Part shown: positions 1 to 8,681 of the stretch, one piece after another | Layout: each line of letters opens with the position of its first letter | How positions within the stretch are numbered: the first letter of the stretch is position 1 | Origin: Sphingorhabdus pulchriflava | Lineage (GTDB): Bacteria > Pseudomonadota > Alphaproteobacteria > Sphingomonadales > Sphingomonadaceae | DNA length: 64,000 nt | Direction of reading: 5' to 3' | Assembly: GCF_003367235.1 (NCBI RefSeq) | Contig: NZ_QRGP01000003.1 | Location: 186,001-250,000, forward strand | Notes under the pieces: generated by a model | What the model was told of the DNA's origin: nothing | The model's input: only the letters and a program-made list of their open reading frames with translations | Database searches by the model: none | Position numbers and translations under genes: made by a program

Positions 1-285
1 GGACTGGCCGAGGTAGAGTTGACCTACAATTGGCCGCCAGAAGAGGGCGAGGCCGAGGTCTATACGGGTGGCCGTAATTTCGGCCATCTGGCTTACCGCG
101 TCGACGATATTTACGCGACCTGCCAGGCGCTGATGGATGCCGGCCACATCATCCACCGCCCTCCGCGCGACGGCCATATGGCCTTTGTAAAGTCGCCCGA
201 TGGAATTTCGGTCGAACTGCTGCAGGAAGGGCATTTGCCGCCGCAGGAACCCTGGGCGAGCATGCCCAATGTGGGGAGCTGGTAA
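1..285 (+). CDS. gloA: Lactoylglutathione lyase (glyoxalase I), C-terminal part
   Basis: The frame is open from the first base, so the 5' end lies outside the window; 94 codons remain. The protein isomerises the hemithioacetal of methylglyoxal and glutathione to S-lactoylglutathione in the cytosol. The visible part is the second half of a vicinal-oxygen-chelate fold: HLAYRVDDI supplies a metal-ligand His, and [11 protein letters not shown] carries the C-terminal metal-ligand Glu. The stop codon is one base upstream of the glyoxalase II start, so the two steps of methylglyoxal detoxification are co-transcribed and probably translationally coupled. Confidence 0.93.
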   Translation, partial: GLAEVELTYNWPPEEGEAEVYTGGRNFGHLAYRVDDIYATCQALMDAGHIIHRPPRDGHMAFVKSPDGISVELLQEGHLPPQEPWASMPNVGSW

Positions 286-286
286 G

Positions 287-1012
287 ATGGCATTGGAAAT
301 CATCCGCATCCCTGTCCTGTCCGACAATTATGTCTGGCTGGTGCATGAGCCCGAAAGCGGTGAAACGATGGCGGTCGATCCCGCTGTGGCGGAGCCAGTG
401 CTGGCAGAAGCCAAGGCGCGCGGCTGGACGCTCACGCAGATCTGGAACACCCATTGGCACCCCGATCACACCGGCGGCAATGCGGCAATCAAGGAGGCGA
501 CCGGCTGTGTGATTACTGGGCCAGAGGCGGAAAGTGCACGCATTCCGACGCTCGACCGCAAGGTGAAAGAGGGCGATATTGTGAAGCTCGGTGCTGTTGC
601 AGCACGGGTCCTCGATGTTCCCGCGCATACCGCTGGTCACATCGCATTCCACTTTGCGGACGACCAAGCCGCCTTTGTCGGGGACACGCTTTTCGCGATG
701 GGCTGCGGGCGGCTGTTTGAGGGGACAGCGGAGCAGATGTTCACGAATATGCGCAAGCTCGAGGTACTGGGCGACGACACACGCATTTATTGCGCGCACG
801 AATATACCCAGTCGAACGGCCGCTTTGCCTTGACCGTCGAGCCGGACAATGCGGCGCTTATCGCCCGCATGGATCAGGTGAATGCGATGCGCGAACGGGA
901 CGAACCCACTGTACCGACCACCATCGCCCTCGAACGTGCGACCAATCCGTTCATGCGGGCCGGGTCGGTCGAGGAACTGGCAGCACGCCGTGCCGCGAAG
1001 GATGCGGCTTAA
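287..1012 (+). CDS. gloB: Hydroxyacylglutathione hydrolase (glyoxalase II)
   Basis: Hydrolyses S-D-lactoylglutathione to D-lactate and glutathione, the second glyoxalase step. The 241-residue protein is near the usual family length. The metallo-beta-lactamase metal motif THWHPDH is at residues 55-61. Further metal-binding stretches are PAHTAGH, VGDTLF with CGRLFEG, and YCAHEYT. The frame stays open upstream to base 200, but the ATG at 287 directly follows the gloA stop and opens with MALEIIRIPVLSDNY, the typical family start. The C-terminal HAGH-type domain is present. Confidence 0.95.
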   Translation: MALEIIRIPVLSDNYVWLVHEPESGETMAVDPAVAEPVLAEAKARGWTLTQIWNTHWHPDHTGGNAAIKEATGCVITGPEAESARIPTLDRKVKEGDIVKLGAVAARVLDVPAHTAGHIAFHFADDQAAFVGDTLFAMGCGRLFEGTAEQMFTNMRKLEVLGDDTRIYCAHEYTQSNGRFALTVEPDNAALIARMDQVNAMRERDEPTVPTTIALERATNPFMRAGSVEELAARRAAKDAA

Positions 1013-1389
1013 GAGGTACCCAAGCGGCGCGCTGCAAACAGCATCAGCAATGTACTCACACCTTCGATGATCATCGCCTGATTGTTCGCCGCCGAAGCTG
1101 GATCGCCAAGGCCAAGGCCGATCAGGCGGCCGGCCAAAGCAGTGCCGAACAGCGCGGCGGGCACATAGAGTAACTTTGCCTTTTCGGGCTTGGCTGCGCC
1201 CCACAAGGCGCAGAATGCCGATACAAGGAAGAAGGCCCCGAAATCGCTGCGGACGCTGTTGATTGACGAGCCCGGCGCTTCGATTCCGAACTGTGAAGTA
1301 AAGACTTTGGGATCGATAATCCCCCGCACCGCGAGCAAGCCGAAACCCAGGCCCCAAAGGCCGACCAATATGCGCAATACCAAATTCAT
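1009..1389 (-). CDS. DUF4345-like four-helix membrane protein
   Basis: A 126-residue protein with about four hydrophobic segments, starting MNLVLRILVGLWGLGF. The conserved RSDFGAFFL stretch in the middle matches what I recall of the DUF4345 family, whose function is unknown. I chose the ATG at 1389 because AGAGGGGA lies just upstream and the hydrophobic N-terminus begins there; an in-frame extension to 1440 has no such signal. The 3' end overlaps gloB by four bases in convergent orientation. Confidence 0.7.
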   Translation of the reverse strand: MNLVLRILVGLWGLGFGLLAVRGIIDPKVFTSQFGIEAPGSSINSVRSDFGAFFLVSAFCALWGAAKPEKAKLLYVPAALFGTALAGRLIGLGLGDPASAANNQAMIIEGVSTLLMLFAARRLGTS

Positions 1390-1476
1390 GAATATTCCCC
1401 TCTCGTCGGCAGGCATATCGGGCAATTTCGCGACTGGCAACTGGACAGCGCGGCGCTTCGCCCCTAACGGCTGGCC

Positions 1477-3048
1477 ATGACTATCCAGCCTTCGGATTCC
1501 ATCCTTATCGTCGATTTCGGGTCGCAGGTGACCCAGCTCATTGCCCGCCGCGTGCGCGAGGCAGGGGTGTATAGCGAAATCGCCCCGTACAACGCCGCCG
1601 AGGCCGCGTTTGAGCGGATGAAGCCCAAGGGTATCATCTTGTCGGGATCGCCCGCATCAGTGCCCGAAGATGGCAGCCCGCGTGCGCCGCAATGTCTTTT
1701 TGATTCAGGTCTTCCGATCCTCGGCATCTGCTACGGCCAGCAGGTGATGAGCCATCAATTGGGCGGCGAAGTGCGCCCCGGGCATGAGACGGGGGAAGGC
1801 GGCGAATTCGGCCGTGCTTTCCTGACCGTGACCGAAGAATGCATTTTGTTCGATGGGCTGTGGCAGGTGGGTGAGCGGCATCAGGTATGGATGAGCCATG
1901 GCGACAAGGTGACGCGCTTTGCCCCCGGCTTCCGCATTGTCGCGACCTCGGACGGCGCACCCTTTGCACTGATCGCCGATGACGAGCGCCGCTATTATGG
2001 CACGCAATTCCACCCCGAAGTCGCGCACACCCCCGACGGGGCAAAGCTCATTGCCAATTTCGTGCACAAGGTCTGCGGGCTTTCGGGCGACTGGACGATG
2101 GCCGAATTCCGCGCGACCAAGATTGCCGAAATCCGTGAGCAGGTCGGAACAGGCCGCGTGATTTGCGGGCTTTCGGGCGGAGTTGACAGTTCGGTCGCGG
2201 CGATCCTGATTCACGAGGCGATTGGCGACCAGTTGACCTGCGTCTTCGTCGATCATGGCCTGCTGCGCCTCAACGAACGTGAACAGGTCGAAAGCCTGTT
2301 CCGTGACCATTATAATATCCCGCTCGTCGTCGTCGATGCCGAGGAACGCTTCATGGCGGGGCTGGCCGGCGTCACCGATCCGGAGAAGAAGCGCAAGTTT
2401 ATCGGTGCCGAATTCATCAACGTGTTTGAGGAAGAGGCGAAGAAGATTGGCGGCGCGGATTTCCTCGCACAAGGCACGCTCTATCCCGATGTGATCGAAT
2501 CGGTGTCCTTCACAGGCGGGCCTTCGGTGACGATCAAGAGCCACCACAATGTAGGCGGCCTGCCCGAGCGTATGAACATGAAACTGGTCGAGCCATTGCG
2601 CGAGCTATTCAAGGATGAAGTGCGCGCGCTGGGCCGCGAGCTTGGCCTCAACGATCAGTTTGTTGGCCGCCACCCCTTCCCCGGCCCCGGCCTCGCTATC
2701 CGCATTCCCGGCGAAGTGACCAAGGAACGATGCGACATCCTGCGCAAAGCCGACGCGGTCTATCTGGAGGAAATCCGCAATGCCGGATTGTACGACGCGA
2801 TCTGGCAGGCCTTCGCCGTGCTCCTCCCGGTTCGCACCGTTGGTGTGATGGGCGATGGCCGCACCTATGACAGCGTTTGCGCGCTCCGCGCCGTGACCAG
2901 CGTCGACGGCATGACCGCCGACATCTACCCCTTCGACGCCGCCTTTTTGAGCCGCGTGGCAACGCGGATCATCAACGAGGTGAAAGGCATCAACCGCGTG
3001 GTTTATGACTATACATCAAAGCCGCCGGGGACGATTGAGTGGGAATAG
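1477..3048 (+). CDS. guaA: GMP synthase (glutamine-hydrolysing)
   Basis: Converts XMP to GMP using ATP and glutamine, the last step of guanine nucleotide synthesis. The 523 residues contain both domains. The N-terminal class I amidotransferase has its nucleophile in GICYGQQ (Cys85) and His/Glu in FHPEV (His179, Glu181). The ATP pyrophosphatase domain has the P-loop SGGVDSS (about 233-239). The C-terminal dimerisation domain ends in the family-typical KPPGTIEWE. It stands alone, and its stop lies four bases from the stop of the convergent asparaginase-like gene. Confidence 0.97.
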   Translation: MTIQPSDSILIVDFGSQVTQLIARRVREAGVYSEIAPYNAAEAAFERMKPKGIILSGSPASVPEDGSPRAPQCLFDSGLPILGICYGQQVMSHQLGGEVRPGHETGEGGEFGRAFLTVTEECILFDGLWQVGERHQVWMSHGDKVTRFAPGFRIVATSDGAPFALIADDERRYYGTQFHPEVAHTPDGAKLIANFVHKVCGLSGDWTMAEFRATKIAEIREQVGTGRVICGLSGGVDSSVAAILIHEAIGDQLTCVFVDHGLLRLNEREQVESLFRDHYNIPLVVVDAEERFMAGLAGVTDPEKKRKFIGAEFINVFEEEAKKIGGADFLAQGTLYPDVIESVSFTGGPSVTIKSHHNVGGLPERMNMKLVEPLRELFKDEVRALGRELGLNDQFVGRHPFPGPGLAIRIPGEVTKERCDILRKADAVYLEEIRNAGLYDAIWQAFAVLLPVRTVGVMGDGRTYDSVCALRAVTSVDGMTADIYPFDAAFLSRVATRIINEVKGINRVVYDYTSKPPGTIEWE

Positions 3049-3052
3049 AAGT

Positions 3053-3553
3053 TTAGCCAGTTAAAGCGACAAACTTCCCAGCTTCACGATCTTTCCTGAC
3101 TTTTAGTCCGTCAAACACCTGCCCGCTCATCGCGATCCAGACACCCGGTGCTGCGACCTGCGCGGTGGCGAAGGCCATGCCGAGGTTAAAGTTCGCGTCC
3201 GTCTCGGCAAAGCGCGCGGGGCTTAGGGCGCCAGTCAGCACGATGGTTTTGCCGGGCACTTCGGCTGCGAGCACCTTCGCCGTCTCGGTCATCGTATCGG
3301 TGCCGTGCGTCACGACGATGCGGGTTTCGGGCGCTTCGCGCGCAGCACTGGCGATGAGGGCGCGGTCGGCGTCGGTCAGTTCGAGGCTGTCTTTGCGCAT
3401 CAGTTCGACCAGCCGGTAAGGCATGGCAACGCGCGCCTCCTTGAGCAACGCGGGAATGCCGCTGTCGACGATCTGATATTCGGAGAGCGCGTCGAAATAA
3501 TTTTTATCGATCGTGCCGCCGGTAGTGAGGATGAGGATGCCTTGCTCTGCCAT
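3053..3553 (-). CDS. Half-length asparaginase-like protein
   Basis: This 166-residue protein matches only the N-terminal domain of the L-asparaginase/glutaminase family, whose members are usually about 330 residues. The first catalytic threonine sits in TTGGTID (around Thr14) and the second signature is HGTDTM (Thr85, Asp86). A lysine in KVRKDREAGKF aligns roughly with the catalytic lysine of the canonical enzyme. The C-terminal domain, which gives the last active-site Glu in the canonical tetramer, is absent and there is no downstream remnant. Amidase activity is therefore uncertain. The ATG at 3553 is clear. Confidence 0.8.
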   Translation of the reverse strand: MAEQGILILTTGGTIDKNYFDALSEYQIVDSGIPALLKEARVAMPYRLVELMRKDSLELTDADRALIASAAREAPETRIVVTHGTDTMTETAKVLAAEVPGKTIVLTGALSPARFAETDANFNLGMAFATAQVAAPGVWIAMSGQVFDGLKVRKDREAGKFVALTG

Positions 3554-3622
3554 GCGCGGCCAATAGCCGAAGCGGGGCGGCGGTGAAAGGCTGGATGGTG
3601 CATCGCTTCAGCCATCTTGGCC

Positions 3623-3652
3623 TTGCACCCGCCGGGAAAACTCCCTTATAGA
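3623..3652 (+). promoter_or_regulatory. Candidate sigma70-type promoter for the mlaA-like gene
   Basis: TTGCAC (3623-3628) and TATAGA (3647-3652) are separated by 18 bases and lie 36 bases upstream of the ATG at 3689. The spacing and match to TTGACA/TATAAT are reasonable for a housekeeping promoter. Prediction by eye only. Confidence 0.4.
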
Positions 3653-3688
3653 TTTCAACAGCGGGGGCGCAGATAAAAGGGACGCAAG

Positions 3689-4594
3689 ATGGGAGCCTCG
3701 CTAGCAACAGCCATATTATTTGTGGCCGTTCCAACCGGAGAAGCGGTTTCCGCTCCGATAGCAGATCCTGTTGAGACAGAGCCAGCGGAGCCAACCGGCA
3801 AACAGGCGGACAATGAACCTCCCTTCGACCTCTCCAAGCTCGAGCCACTGCCGCCGACAACGCCGCCCGAGCCCATTGCCGATGAAATTGTTGTAACGGC
3901 GCGCACTGCCGATCCGCGCGATCCGGTGGAGGCGATCAATGTCGAGGCATTTCAACTGGTGCAGGGCGCCGATGCCGCCTTGGTCGCGCCCGTTGCCGAA
4001 GCCTATGAAGGGGCGGTGCCGAGCCCGGTGCGCCAAGGCATCGGCAACTTCCTCAACAATTTGCTCGAACCGGTTGTCGCGCTCAACTTCCTGCTCCAGC
4101 TCAAACCGGGGAAGGCGGCAGAAACGCTGGGGCGTTTCGCCATCAACACGACATTCGGGGTCGGCGGGCTTGTCGATGTCGCCAAGACCAAGCCGTTCAA
4201 CCTGCCGCGACGCCCCAATGGCTTTGCCAATACATTGGGCTTTTACGGGGTAAAGCCGGGGCCCTATTTCTTCCTGCCTCTGATCGGGCCGACCACGCTG
4301 CGCGACATGATTGGCGGCGGGATAGACGGGCTGGTCTATCCGACGGTGATCGGAAAGCCGTTCACCCAGTTGCATTACACCTTGCCGGCAGGCACGTTGA
4401 GTTCGCTCAATTCGAGAATTGCCAATGATTGCGAATTGCGGGCGCTTAACGAGGATACGGCGGATCCCTATGCCGCCACTCGCGACTATTATCTGTGGCG
4501 GCGGCAGGCGCAGATTGATGAATTGAAAGGCCGACAGCCAGCGCCTCTTCCGGTTGGAACGGTTGCCAAGTGCAAGACGGGTGCCGATCGATAG
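3689..4594 (+). CDS. MlaA/VacJ-family outer-membrane lipid-asymmetry protein, no lipobox
   Basis: A 301-residue MlaA-type protein. This family removes misplaced phospholipids from the outer leaflet of the outer membrane. Family stretches include FLNNLLEPVVALNFLLQ, RFAINTTFGVGGLVDVA, NTLGFYGVKPGPYFFLPLIGP and RDMIGGGID. The N-terminus is a hydrophobic export signal, but no lipobox Cys follows it, unlike classical MlaA lipoproteins. A Pro/Glu-rich linker (about 25-62) follows, then DEIVVTA (65-71), which resembles sphingomonad TonB-box motifs. AAGGGA precedes the ATG at 3689. The Mla ABC transporter genes are not in the window. Confidence 0.85.
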   Translation: MGASLATAILFVAVPTGEAVSAPIADPVETEPAEPTGKQADNEPPFDLSKLEPLPPTTPPEPIADEIVVTARTADPRDPVEAINVEAFQLVQGADAALVAPVAEAYEGAVPSPVRQGIGNFLNNLLEPVVALNFLLQLKPGKAAETLGRFAINTTFGVGGLVDVAKTKPFNLPRRPNGFANTLGFYGVKPGPYFFLPLIGPTTLRDMIGGGIDGLVYPTVIGKPFTQLHYTLPAGTLSSLNSRIANDCELRALNEDTADPYAATRDYYLWRRQAQIDELKGRQPAPLPVGTVAKCKTGADR

Positions 4595-4713
4595 GCATCG
4601 CTCGATCGTCGATGGAATATTTGAGAGCTGTGGGAACAAATTCAGGACGTTGACCGTTTTGTTGTCATGCGTCGAAAGCGCATGGACCGACCAAGGTTCC
4701 GATGGAGACCCAC

Positions 4714-5172
4714 ATGACAAAACTGACTCACACCCTTTTAGCCCTTTCCGTATCCGCAATGACACTTGGCGCCTGCGCCACTTTGGAAGAAACCGTTGCA
4801 GAGGCAGTGGCGGAAACGCGTCGCGCTACGCTTGATAACGCCCAGCTGGTCGGCATGCGCGGCGATAGCGATGGCTATGCCCGCGTCGAATTGACTGTCT
4901 CCGATGAACTTGATCAGGTTTGCTACGATTTGAACGACACGCGAAACCTGGACGAAATCACCGGTATTTCGATCCACCGCGGGGCTTATGGCCAAAATGG
5001 CCCGGTTGTGCTTACGCTGCGCCGATCAAATCAAGGCGGCTTCAAAAGCTGTGTTAGCCGATCGGAATGGCTCGAGGATTCGATGGAGCGTAACCCCGCT
5101 GCTTATTATGTCCAGCTGGCGACAAGCCGATACCCGAATGGCGCTATTCGCGGTCAGTTCTCGCGAAATTGA
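4714..5172 (+). CDS. CHRD-domain lipoprotein
   Basis: A 152-residue exported lipoprotein. The signal peptide ends in a lipobox, MTLGAC, so the mature protein starts at about Cys20. The remainder fits a CHRD domain, a beta-rich fold found in secreted and outer-membrane proteins; the best clue is the C-terminal YPNGAIRGQFS, typical of the family's last strand. ATG 4714 is preferred over an in-frame ATG at 4702 because GGAG sits six bases upstream of it. Molecular role unknown. Confidence 0.75.
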   Translation: MTKLTHTLLALSVSAMTLGACATLEETVAEAVAETRRATLDNAQLVGMRGDSDGYARVELTVSDELDQVCYDLNDTRNLDEITGISIHRGAYGQNGPVVLTLRRSNQGGFKSCVSRSEWLEDSMERNPAAYYVQLATSRYPNGAIRGQFSRN

Positions 5173-5184
5173 ACGGTTCGACCT

Positions 5185-5200
5185 GACCAGATTTCTGGTC
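5185..5200. terminator. Short hairpin between convergent genes
   Basis: GACCAG-ATTT-CTGGTC is a perfect 6-4-6 inverted repeat 13 bases after the CHRD gene stop and before the stop of the convergent DUF1330 gene. It has no T tract, so it may be only a weak terminator or an mRNA end-stabilising hairpin. Confidence 0.3.
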
Positions 5201-5248
5201 GTTTACGATAAGGCCAGCCTTGCGAGGCTCGCCTGGTCGTAGGAACGA

Positions 5249-5626
5249 CTATTTCGGCAATCCTTCCGCAACCCAGAAGCGCGAGATGGATGCTTTCTGC
5301 CGAATTGGCGCGACTGCCTGATAATCGGTTGAATGGTAAAAGGCGCGCGCCGCCTCGAAACTGGGATATTCGACGATCACAAAACGTCCGGCAGGTGGCG
5401 GCCCCTCCAACTGTTCGACGCGCCCGCCGCGTGCCAGATACGTCCCGCCAAATTTGGCTACCGCCGCACCTGCTACCGGCACATAGGCCTTATAGGCTTC
5501 GGCATCAGTCACCTGAACTTCGGCGACAATATAGCCCTTGGGAGCTTGCGCCGGTTTTGCCGCCGCATAACCACCTGCTGCCGCCAAAGAGGCCAGCACC
5601 AAAGCCCAACCGACATGCACCCTCAT
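5249..5626 (-). CDS. Exported DUF1330-like protein
   Basis: A 125-residue protein with an N-terminal signal peptide (about residues 1-24). It is followed by a small alpha/beta dimeric-barrel domain of the DUF1330 type: KGYIVAEVQVTDAEAYKAY, FVIVEYPSFEAARAFYHS and the end ISRFWVAEG. DUF1330 proteins are usually cytosolic and of unknown function, so the export signal is less common. GGGAGG precedes the ATG at 5626, which fixes the start within a longer open frame. Confidence 0.75.
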   Translation of the reverse strand: MRVHVGWALVLASLAAAGGYAAAKPAQAPKGYIVAEVQVTDAEAYKAYVPVAGAAVAKFGGTYLARGGRVEQLEGPPPAGRFVIVEYPSFEAARAFYHSTDYQAVAPIRQKASISRFWVAEGLPK

Positions 5627-5681
5627 ACTTGCCTCCCCTTCTCCATCCGCTAGAGCAACAGATGATAGCAAGGACGATCAA

Positions 5682-6032
5682 ATGAGCATCATATTTTACG
5701 GCATCCCCAATTGCGACACAGTGAAGAAGGCGCGCGTCTGGCTGGACGGTCAGGGCATCGCTTATGCGTTTCATGATTACAAAAAGGCGGGCGCGGATGC
5801 GGGTAAGCTGAAAAGCTGGTGCGCGGCGAAGGGGTGGGAGACGATCCTCAATCGCGCTGGCACGACCTTCAAGAAACTGCCCGATGACGCGAAAGCTGGG
5901 CTGGATGAGGCCAAGGCGATCGCGCTGATGCTCGAACAGCCGAGCATGATCAAACGCCCGGTGCTCGAATATCCGGGCGGGCTTCTGGTCGGGTTCAAAC
6001 AGCCAGAGTGGGAGGCCGCGCTGGGCGCATGA
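5682..6032 (+). CDS. ArsC/YffB-family thioredoxin-fold protein
   Basis: A 116-residue protein of the ArsC/Spx/YffB superfamily. It begins MSIIFYGIPNCDTVKKAR, where the single N-terminal Cys replaces the thioredoxin CXXC, and ends IKRPVLEYPGGLLVGF, the family's 'KRPV' stretch. Such proteins are often annotated as arsenate reductase, but YffB-type members lack proven arsenate activity. It overlaps the next gene by four bases (ATGA), pointing to an operon with the kinase and phosphodiesterase downstream. Confidence 0.85.
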   Translation: MSIIFYGIPNCDTVKKARVWLDGQGIAYAFHDYKKAGADAGKLKSWCAAKGWETILNRAGTTFKKLPDDAKAGLDEAKAIALMLEQPSMIKRPVLEYPGGLLVGFKQPEWEAALGA

Positions 6033-6841
6033 ACCCGATAGCGACCGCACTTGCCGGGCAGATTGAAAGCTGGTTGACGCCGGGTGAGCCGCTGATCGTC
6101 GGGCTATGCGGGACGCAGGCCTCGGGTAAGTCGACGGCTAGCGCCCAACTTGCACGGCATTTTACTGGGCAGGGGTTACGGGTTGGCACCTTGTCGCTCG
6201 ACGATCTCTATCTCGGGCGCACCGTGCGGGCAGGACTGGCGGAGCAGATACATCCGCTATTTGCAACGCGCGGGCCGCCGGGGACGCATGATACTGCTAT
6301 CGGCATCGCGACGCTTGATGCCGTAAAGGCAGGTCGTTCGGTAATGCTGCCGCGGTTTGACAAGCGGGCCGACGAGCCCTTGTCCTCGCGCGAATGGCCG
6401 CTGCTCGATGGGCCATGCGACCTGTTGCTGCTCGAAGGGTGGTGCGTGGGTGCAAAGCCGGTGCCTTCGGATCTGATCGCCCGACCGGTGAACAATCTGG
6501 AACGCGACGATGACCCGGACGGCGTCTGGCGCAGCTTTTGGAACGCACATCTTGCCCGCGAAACTGCGGAGCTATTCGCCCGCATCGACCGGCTGGCCTA
6601 TCTGCGCCCGCCCTCGTTCGAAGTCGTGCACACATGGCGCTGTGAGCAGGAGCAAGCCTATCAGGCGCAGGATGGGGCGCAGCGTGCCGCTGCCGCGATG
6701 ACAGATGAACAGGTCGCGCGCTTCATCGCCCATTATGAACGATTGACGCGCTGGATCATGGAAGAGGTGCCAGGTCGCGCGGATGTAACAATCCAGTTGG
6801 ATGAAGCGCGCACCCCGGTTTCTGTTTCGGAGCGTGCATGA
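6029..6841 (+). CDS. P-loop kinase, D-glycerate 3-kinase-like
   Basis: A 270-residue P-loop kinase with Walker A GLCGTQASGKST (about residues 25-36). It also has SLDDLYLGR, RGPPGTHD and LLLLEGWCVGAKP, all matching the plant/yeast-type glycerate 3-kinase group related to the uridine kinase superfamily. It probably phosphorylates D-glycerate or another small sugar acid; the substrate is not proven by sequence. The start at 6029 overlaps the stop of the upstream gene. Its own stop overlaps the start of the glycerophosphodiesterase gene, consistent with a three-gene operon. Confidence 0.82.
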   Translation: MNPIATALAGQIESWLTPGEPLIVGLCGTQASGKSTASAQLARHFTGQGLRVGTLSLDDLYLGRTVRAGLAEQIHPLFATRGPPGTHDTAIGIATLDAVKAGRSVMLPRFDKRADEPLSSREWPLLDGPCDLLLLEGWCVGAKPVPSDLIARPVNNLERDDDPDGVWRSFWNAHLARETAELFARIDRLAYLRPPSFEVVHTWRCEQEQAYQAQDGAQRAAAAMTDEQVARFIAHYERLTRWIMEEVPGRADVTIQLDEARTPVSVSERA

Positions 6842-7902
6842 AATTCAAATTGCTACTCTGTGTCGCGCTGGCCTTGTCTGCCTGCACCAGCGGCACTGCC
6901 AATGAAGGAAAATCCGCCATGGCCAAGGACCCGATCATCATTGCCCACCGCGGTGCCAGCGGCGAACGCCCCGAGCACACCATTGCGAGCTACACGCTCG
7001 CGATCGAGCAAGGCGCGGATTATATCGAGCCCGATCTGGTGCTGACCAAGGATGGCGTGCTTGTCGCGCGGCACGAGAATGAGATTTCGGAAACCACCGA
7101 TGTTGCTGACAGACCCGAATTTGCCGACCGAAAGGCTAGCAAGACCATCGACGGCCAGAAAATGACCGGCTGGTTTACCGAGGATTTCACGCTCGCCGAA
7201 CTGAAGACTTTGCGGGCAAAAGAGCGGCTGCCGATGTTGCGTAAAGCCAATATGGCCTATGACGGGCAGTTCGAAATTCCGACCTTTGAAGAGATCATCC
7301 TGCTCGCCAAAGCCAAGGAGAAAGAGACCGGACGACGCATCGGTATCTATCCCGAAACCAAGCACCCCAGCTATTTTGCTTCTATCGGTCTACCCCACGA
7401 GGCGCCCTTGCTCACGATGTTGCAAAAACATGGCTATACGCAAAAAGACGATCCGCTGTTCATCCAGAGTTTTGAGGTCGGCAATCTCAAGGCGCTGCGC
7501 GGCAAGACCAAGCTGCGGCTTATCCAGCTGATGTCAAAGGACGACGGACCGGCGGACGACCCGGCAACCAAATATGCTTCAATGGCTAAGCCAGATGGGC
7601 TCAAGGCGATTGCGATCTATGCCAACGGCATCGGCGTTGAAAAGGCCATGGTCATTCCGCGCACGATGCTCGGCAATCTCAGTGAGCCGACCTCGCTTGT
7701 CGCCGATGCCCATATGGCCGGGCTCGACGTCCATATCTGGACGTTCCGGCGCGAAAATTACTTCCTGCCGCTGGGCCAACGAAGCGGGCTCAATCCGGCA
7801 GGCCATGGCGATCTGGTGGCAGAGATCAAAGCTTTCCTCGCCACCGGGATCGACGGATTTTTCAGCGACAATGTGGCGGAGGCGGCTGTAGCGGCGCGCT
7901 GA
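6838..7902 (+). CDS. glpQ: Glycerophosphodiester phosphodiesterase, lipoprotein form
   Basis: Hydrolyses deacylated phospholipids (glycerophosphodiesters) to glycerol 3-phosphate and an alcohol, here outside the cytoplasm. The 354-residue protein starts with a lipoprotein signal ending LSAC. The catalytic opening IIAHRGASGERPEHT carries the family His-Arg. Further conserved stretches are YIEPDLVLTKDGVLVARHE and, near the end, LDVHIWTFR and GIDGFFSDN. It overlaps the upstream kinase gene by four bases. Periplasmic GlpQ type by length and the KDGVLVARHE pattern. Confidence 0.92.
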   Translation: MKFKLLLCVALALSACTSGTANEGKSAMAKDPIIIAHRGASGERPEHTIASYTLAIEQGADYIEPDLVLTKDGVLVARHENEISETTDVADRPEFADRKASKTIDGQKMTGWFTEDFTLAELKTLRAKERLPMLRKANMAYDGQFEIPTFEEIILLAKAKEKETGRRIGIYPETKHPSYFASIGLPHEAPLLTMLQKHGYTQKDDPLFIQSFEVGNLKALRGKTKLRLIQLMSKDDGPADDPATKYASMAKPDGLKAIAIYANGIGVEKAMVIPRTMLGNLSEPTSLVADAHMAGLDVHIWTFRRENYFLPLGQRSGLNPAGHGDLVAEIKAFLATGIDGFFSDNVAEAAVAAR

Positions 7903-8616
7903 TCAGGCGACTATCGCACGCGCAACAGCGCGGATGGCTTCGGGATCGGCGATGAACGCCATATGTGAGCAATCGAGCTCGGTCGATTGATCCGACTCTC
8001 CGATCCGACCGCGCGCGGCATCGGGTGCTACAACACCGTCTCGTGCCGACCAGAAAGCGAAGGTCGGCACGGGCGGTTTTTCATGCAGTACGGCCTCGAC
8101 CGGCGGATCGTCGACCGCGTGGCCGGCGACAAATTCATAGACCCGCCAGGCATTGTTCGCGCGCGGATGCGCTGAAAAGGGGCTGCCCAGCGTGATGACA
8201 CGGGCGACACGGTGTGGACTGCGCTTGGCATATTCGCGCGCGATAACACCGCCCAGGCTCCAGCCGACCAGCGTTGCCGGGCCGTCGATGCCGTTGCGGT
8301 CAAACTGGCGATCAATTTTCTCGAACAAGTCGACGGAAACACCGCCATTGCGTCCAAGGCCCCAACCATGGGCACGAAAACCTGCCTGATCGAGCGAGCG
8401 GCGGAGCCGGATTGTCGTGCGATCAGACGCCAGGAAGCCAGGCAGGACAACAACTTCGCGGCCCTTGCCTTCAACATCAAGCGCAACCGGCGGGGCGAAT
8501 GTGGCGCGCGTACGCGTATAGGCAAAACCCGCCACCTCACGCGCCAAAAGGCGCAACGGGGGTGCGTTGATGAGGTCCGCACGTTGACCGGGAATCGGAA
8601 GGGTGATCGTCGCCAT
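7903..8616 (-). CDS. Alpha/beta-hydrolase, lipase/acyltransferase-like
   Basis: A 237-residue single-domain alpha/beta hydrolase. The nucleophile elbow is GWSLGG, the oxyanion region is VVVLPGFLASD, the acidic residue is probably in FWSARDGVV, and the His is in LDCSHMAF. No signal peptide is evident, so it is probably cytosolic. The substrate cannot be read from sequence; close relatives are annotated as triacylglycerol-lipase-like. It ends one base after the glpQ stop in convergent orientation. Confidence 0.8.
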   Translation of the reverse strand: MATITLPIPGQRADLINAPPLRLLAREVAGFAYTRTRATFAPPVALDVEGKGREVVVLPGFLASDRTTIRLRRSLDQAGFRAHGWGLGRNGGVSVDLFEKIDRQFDRNGIDGPATLVGWSLGGVIAREYAKRSPHRVARVITLGSPFSAHPRANNAWRVYEFVAGHAVDDPPVEAVLHEKPPVPTFAFWSARDGVVAPDAARGRIGESDQSTELDCSHMAFIADPEAIRAVARAIVA

Positions 8617-8681
8617 CGCGACAATCTATAGGGTCGCTACATGTATGAAAGATTTATTACACTATCCACAGGGGGACGCTC

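Noticed and set aside
149-1357. Long 402-codon minus-strand ORF across gloA-gloB and the DUF4345-like gene
   Set aside because: It is a shadow of well-supported genes in other frames and its translation is rich in Arg and Cys with no motif.
3716-4765. 349-codon minus-strand ORF opposite the mlaA-like gene
   Set aside because: The plus-strand gene has a promoter, a ribosome site and family motifs; the opposite frame has none.
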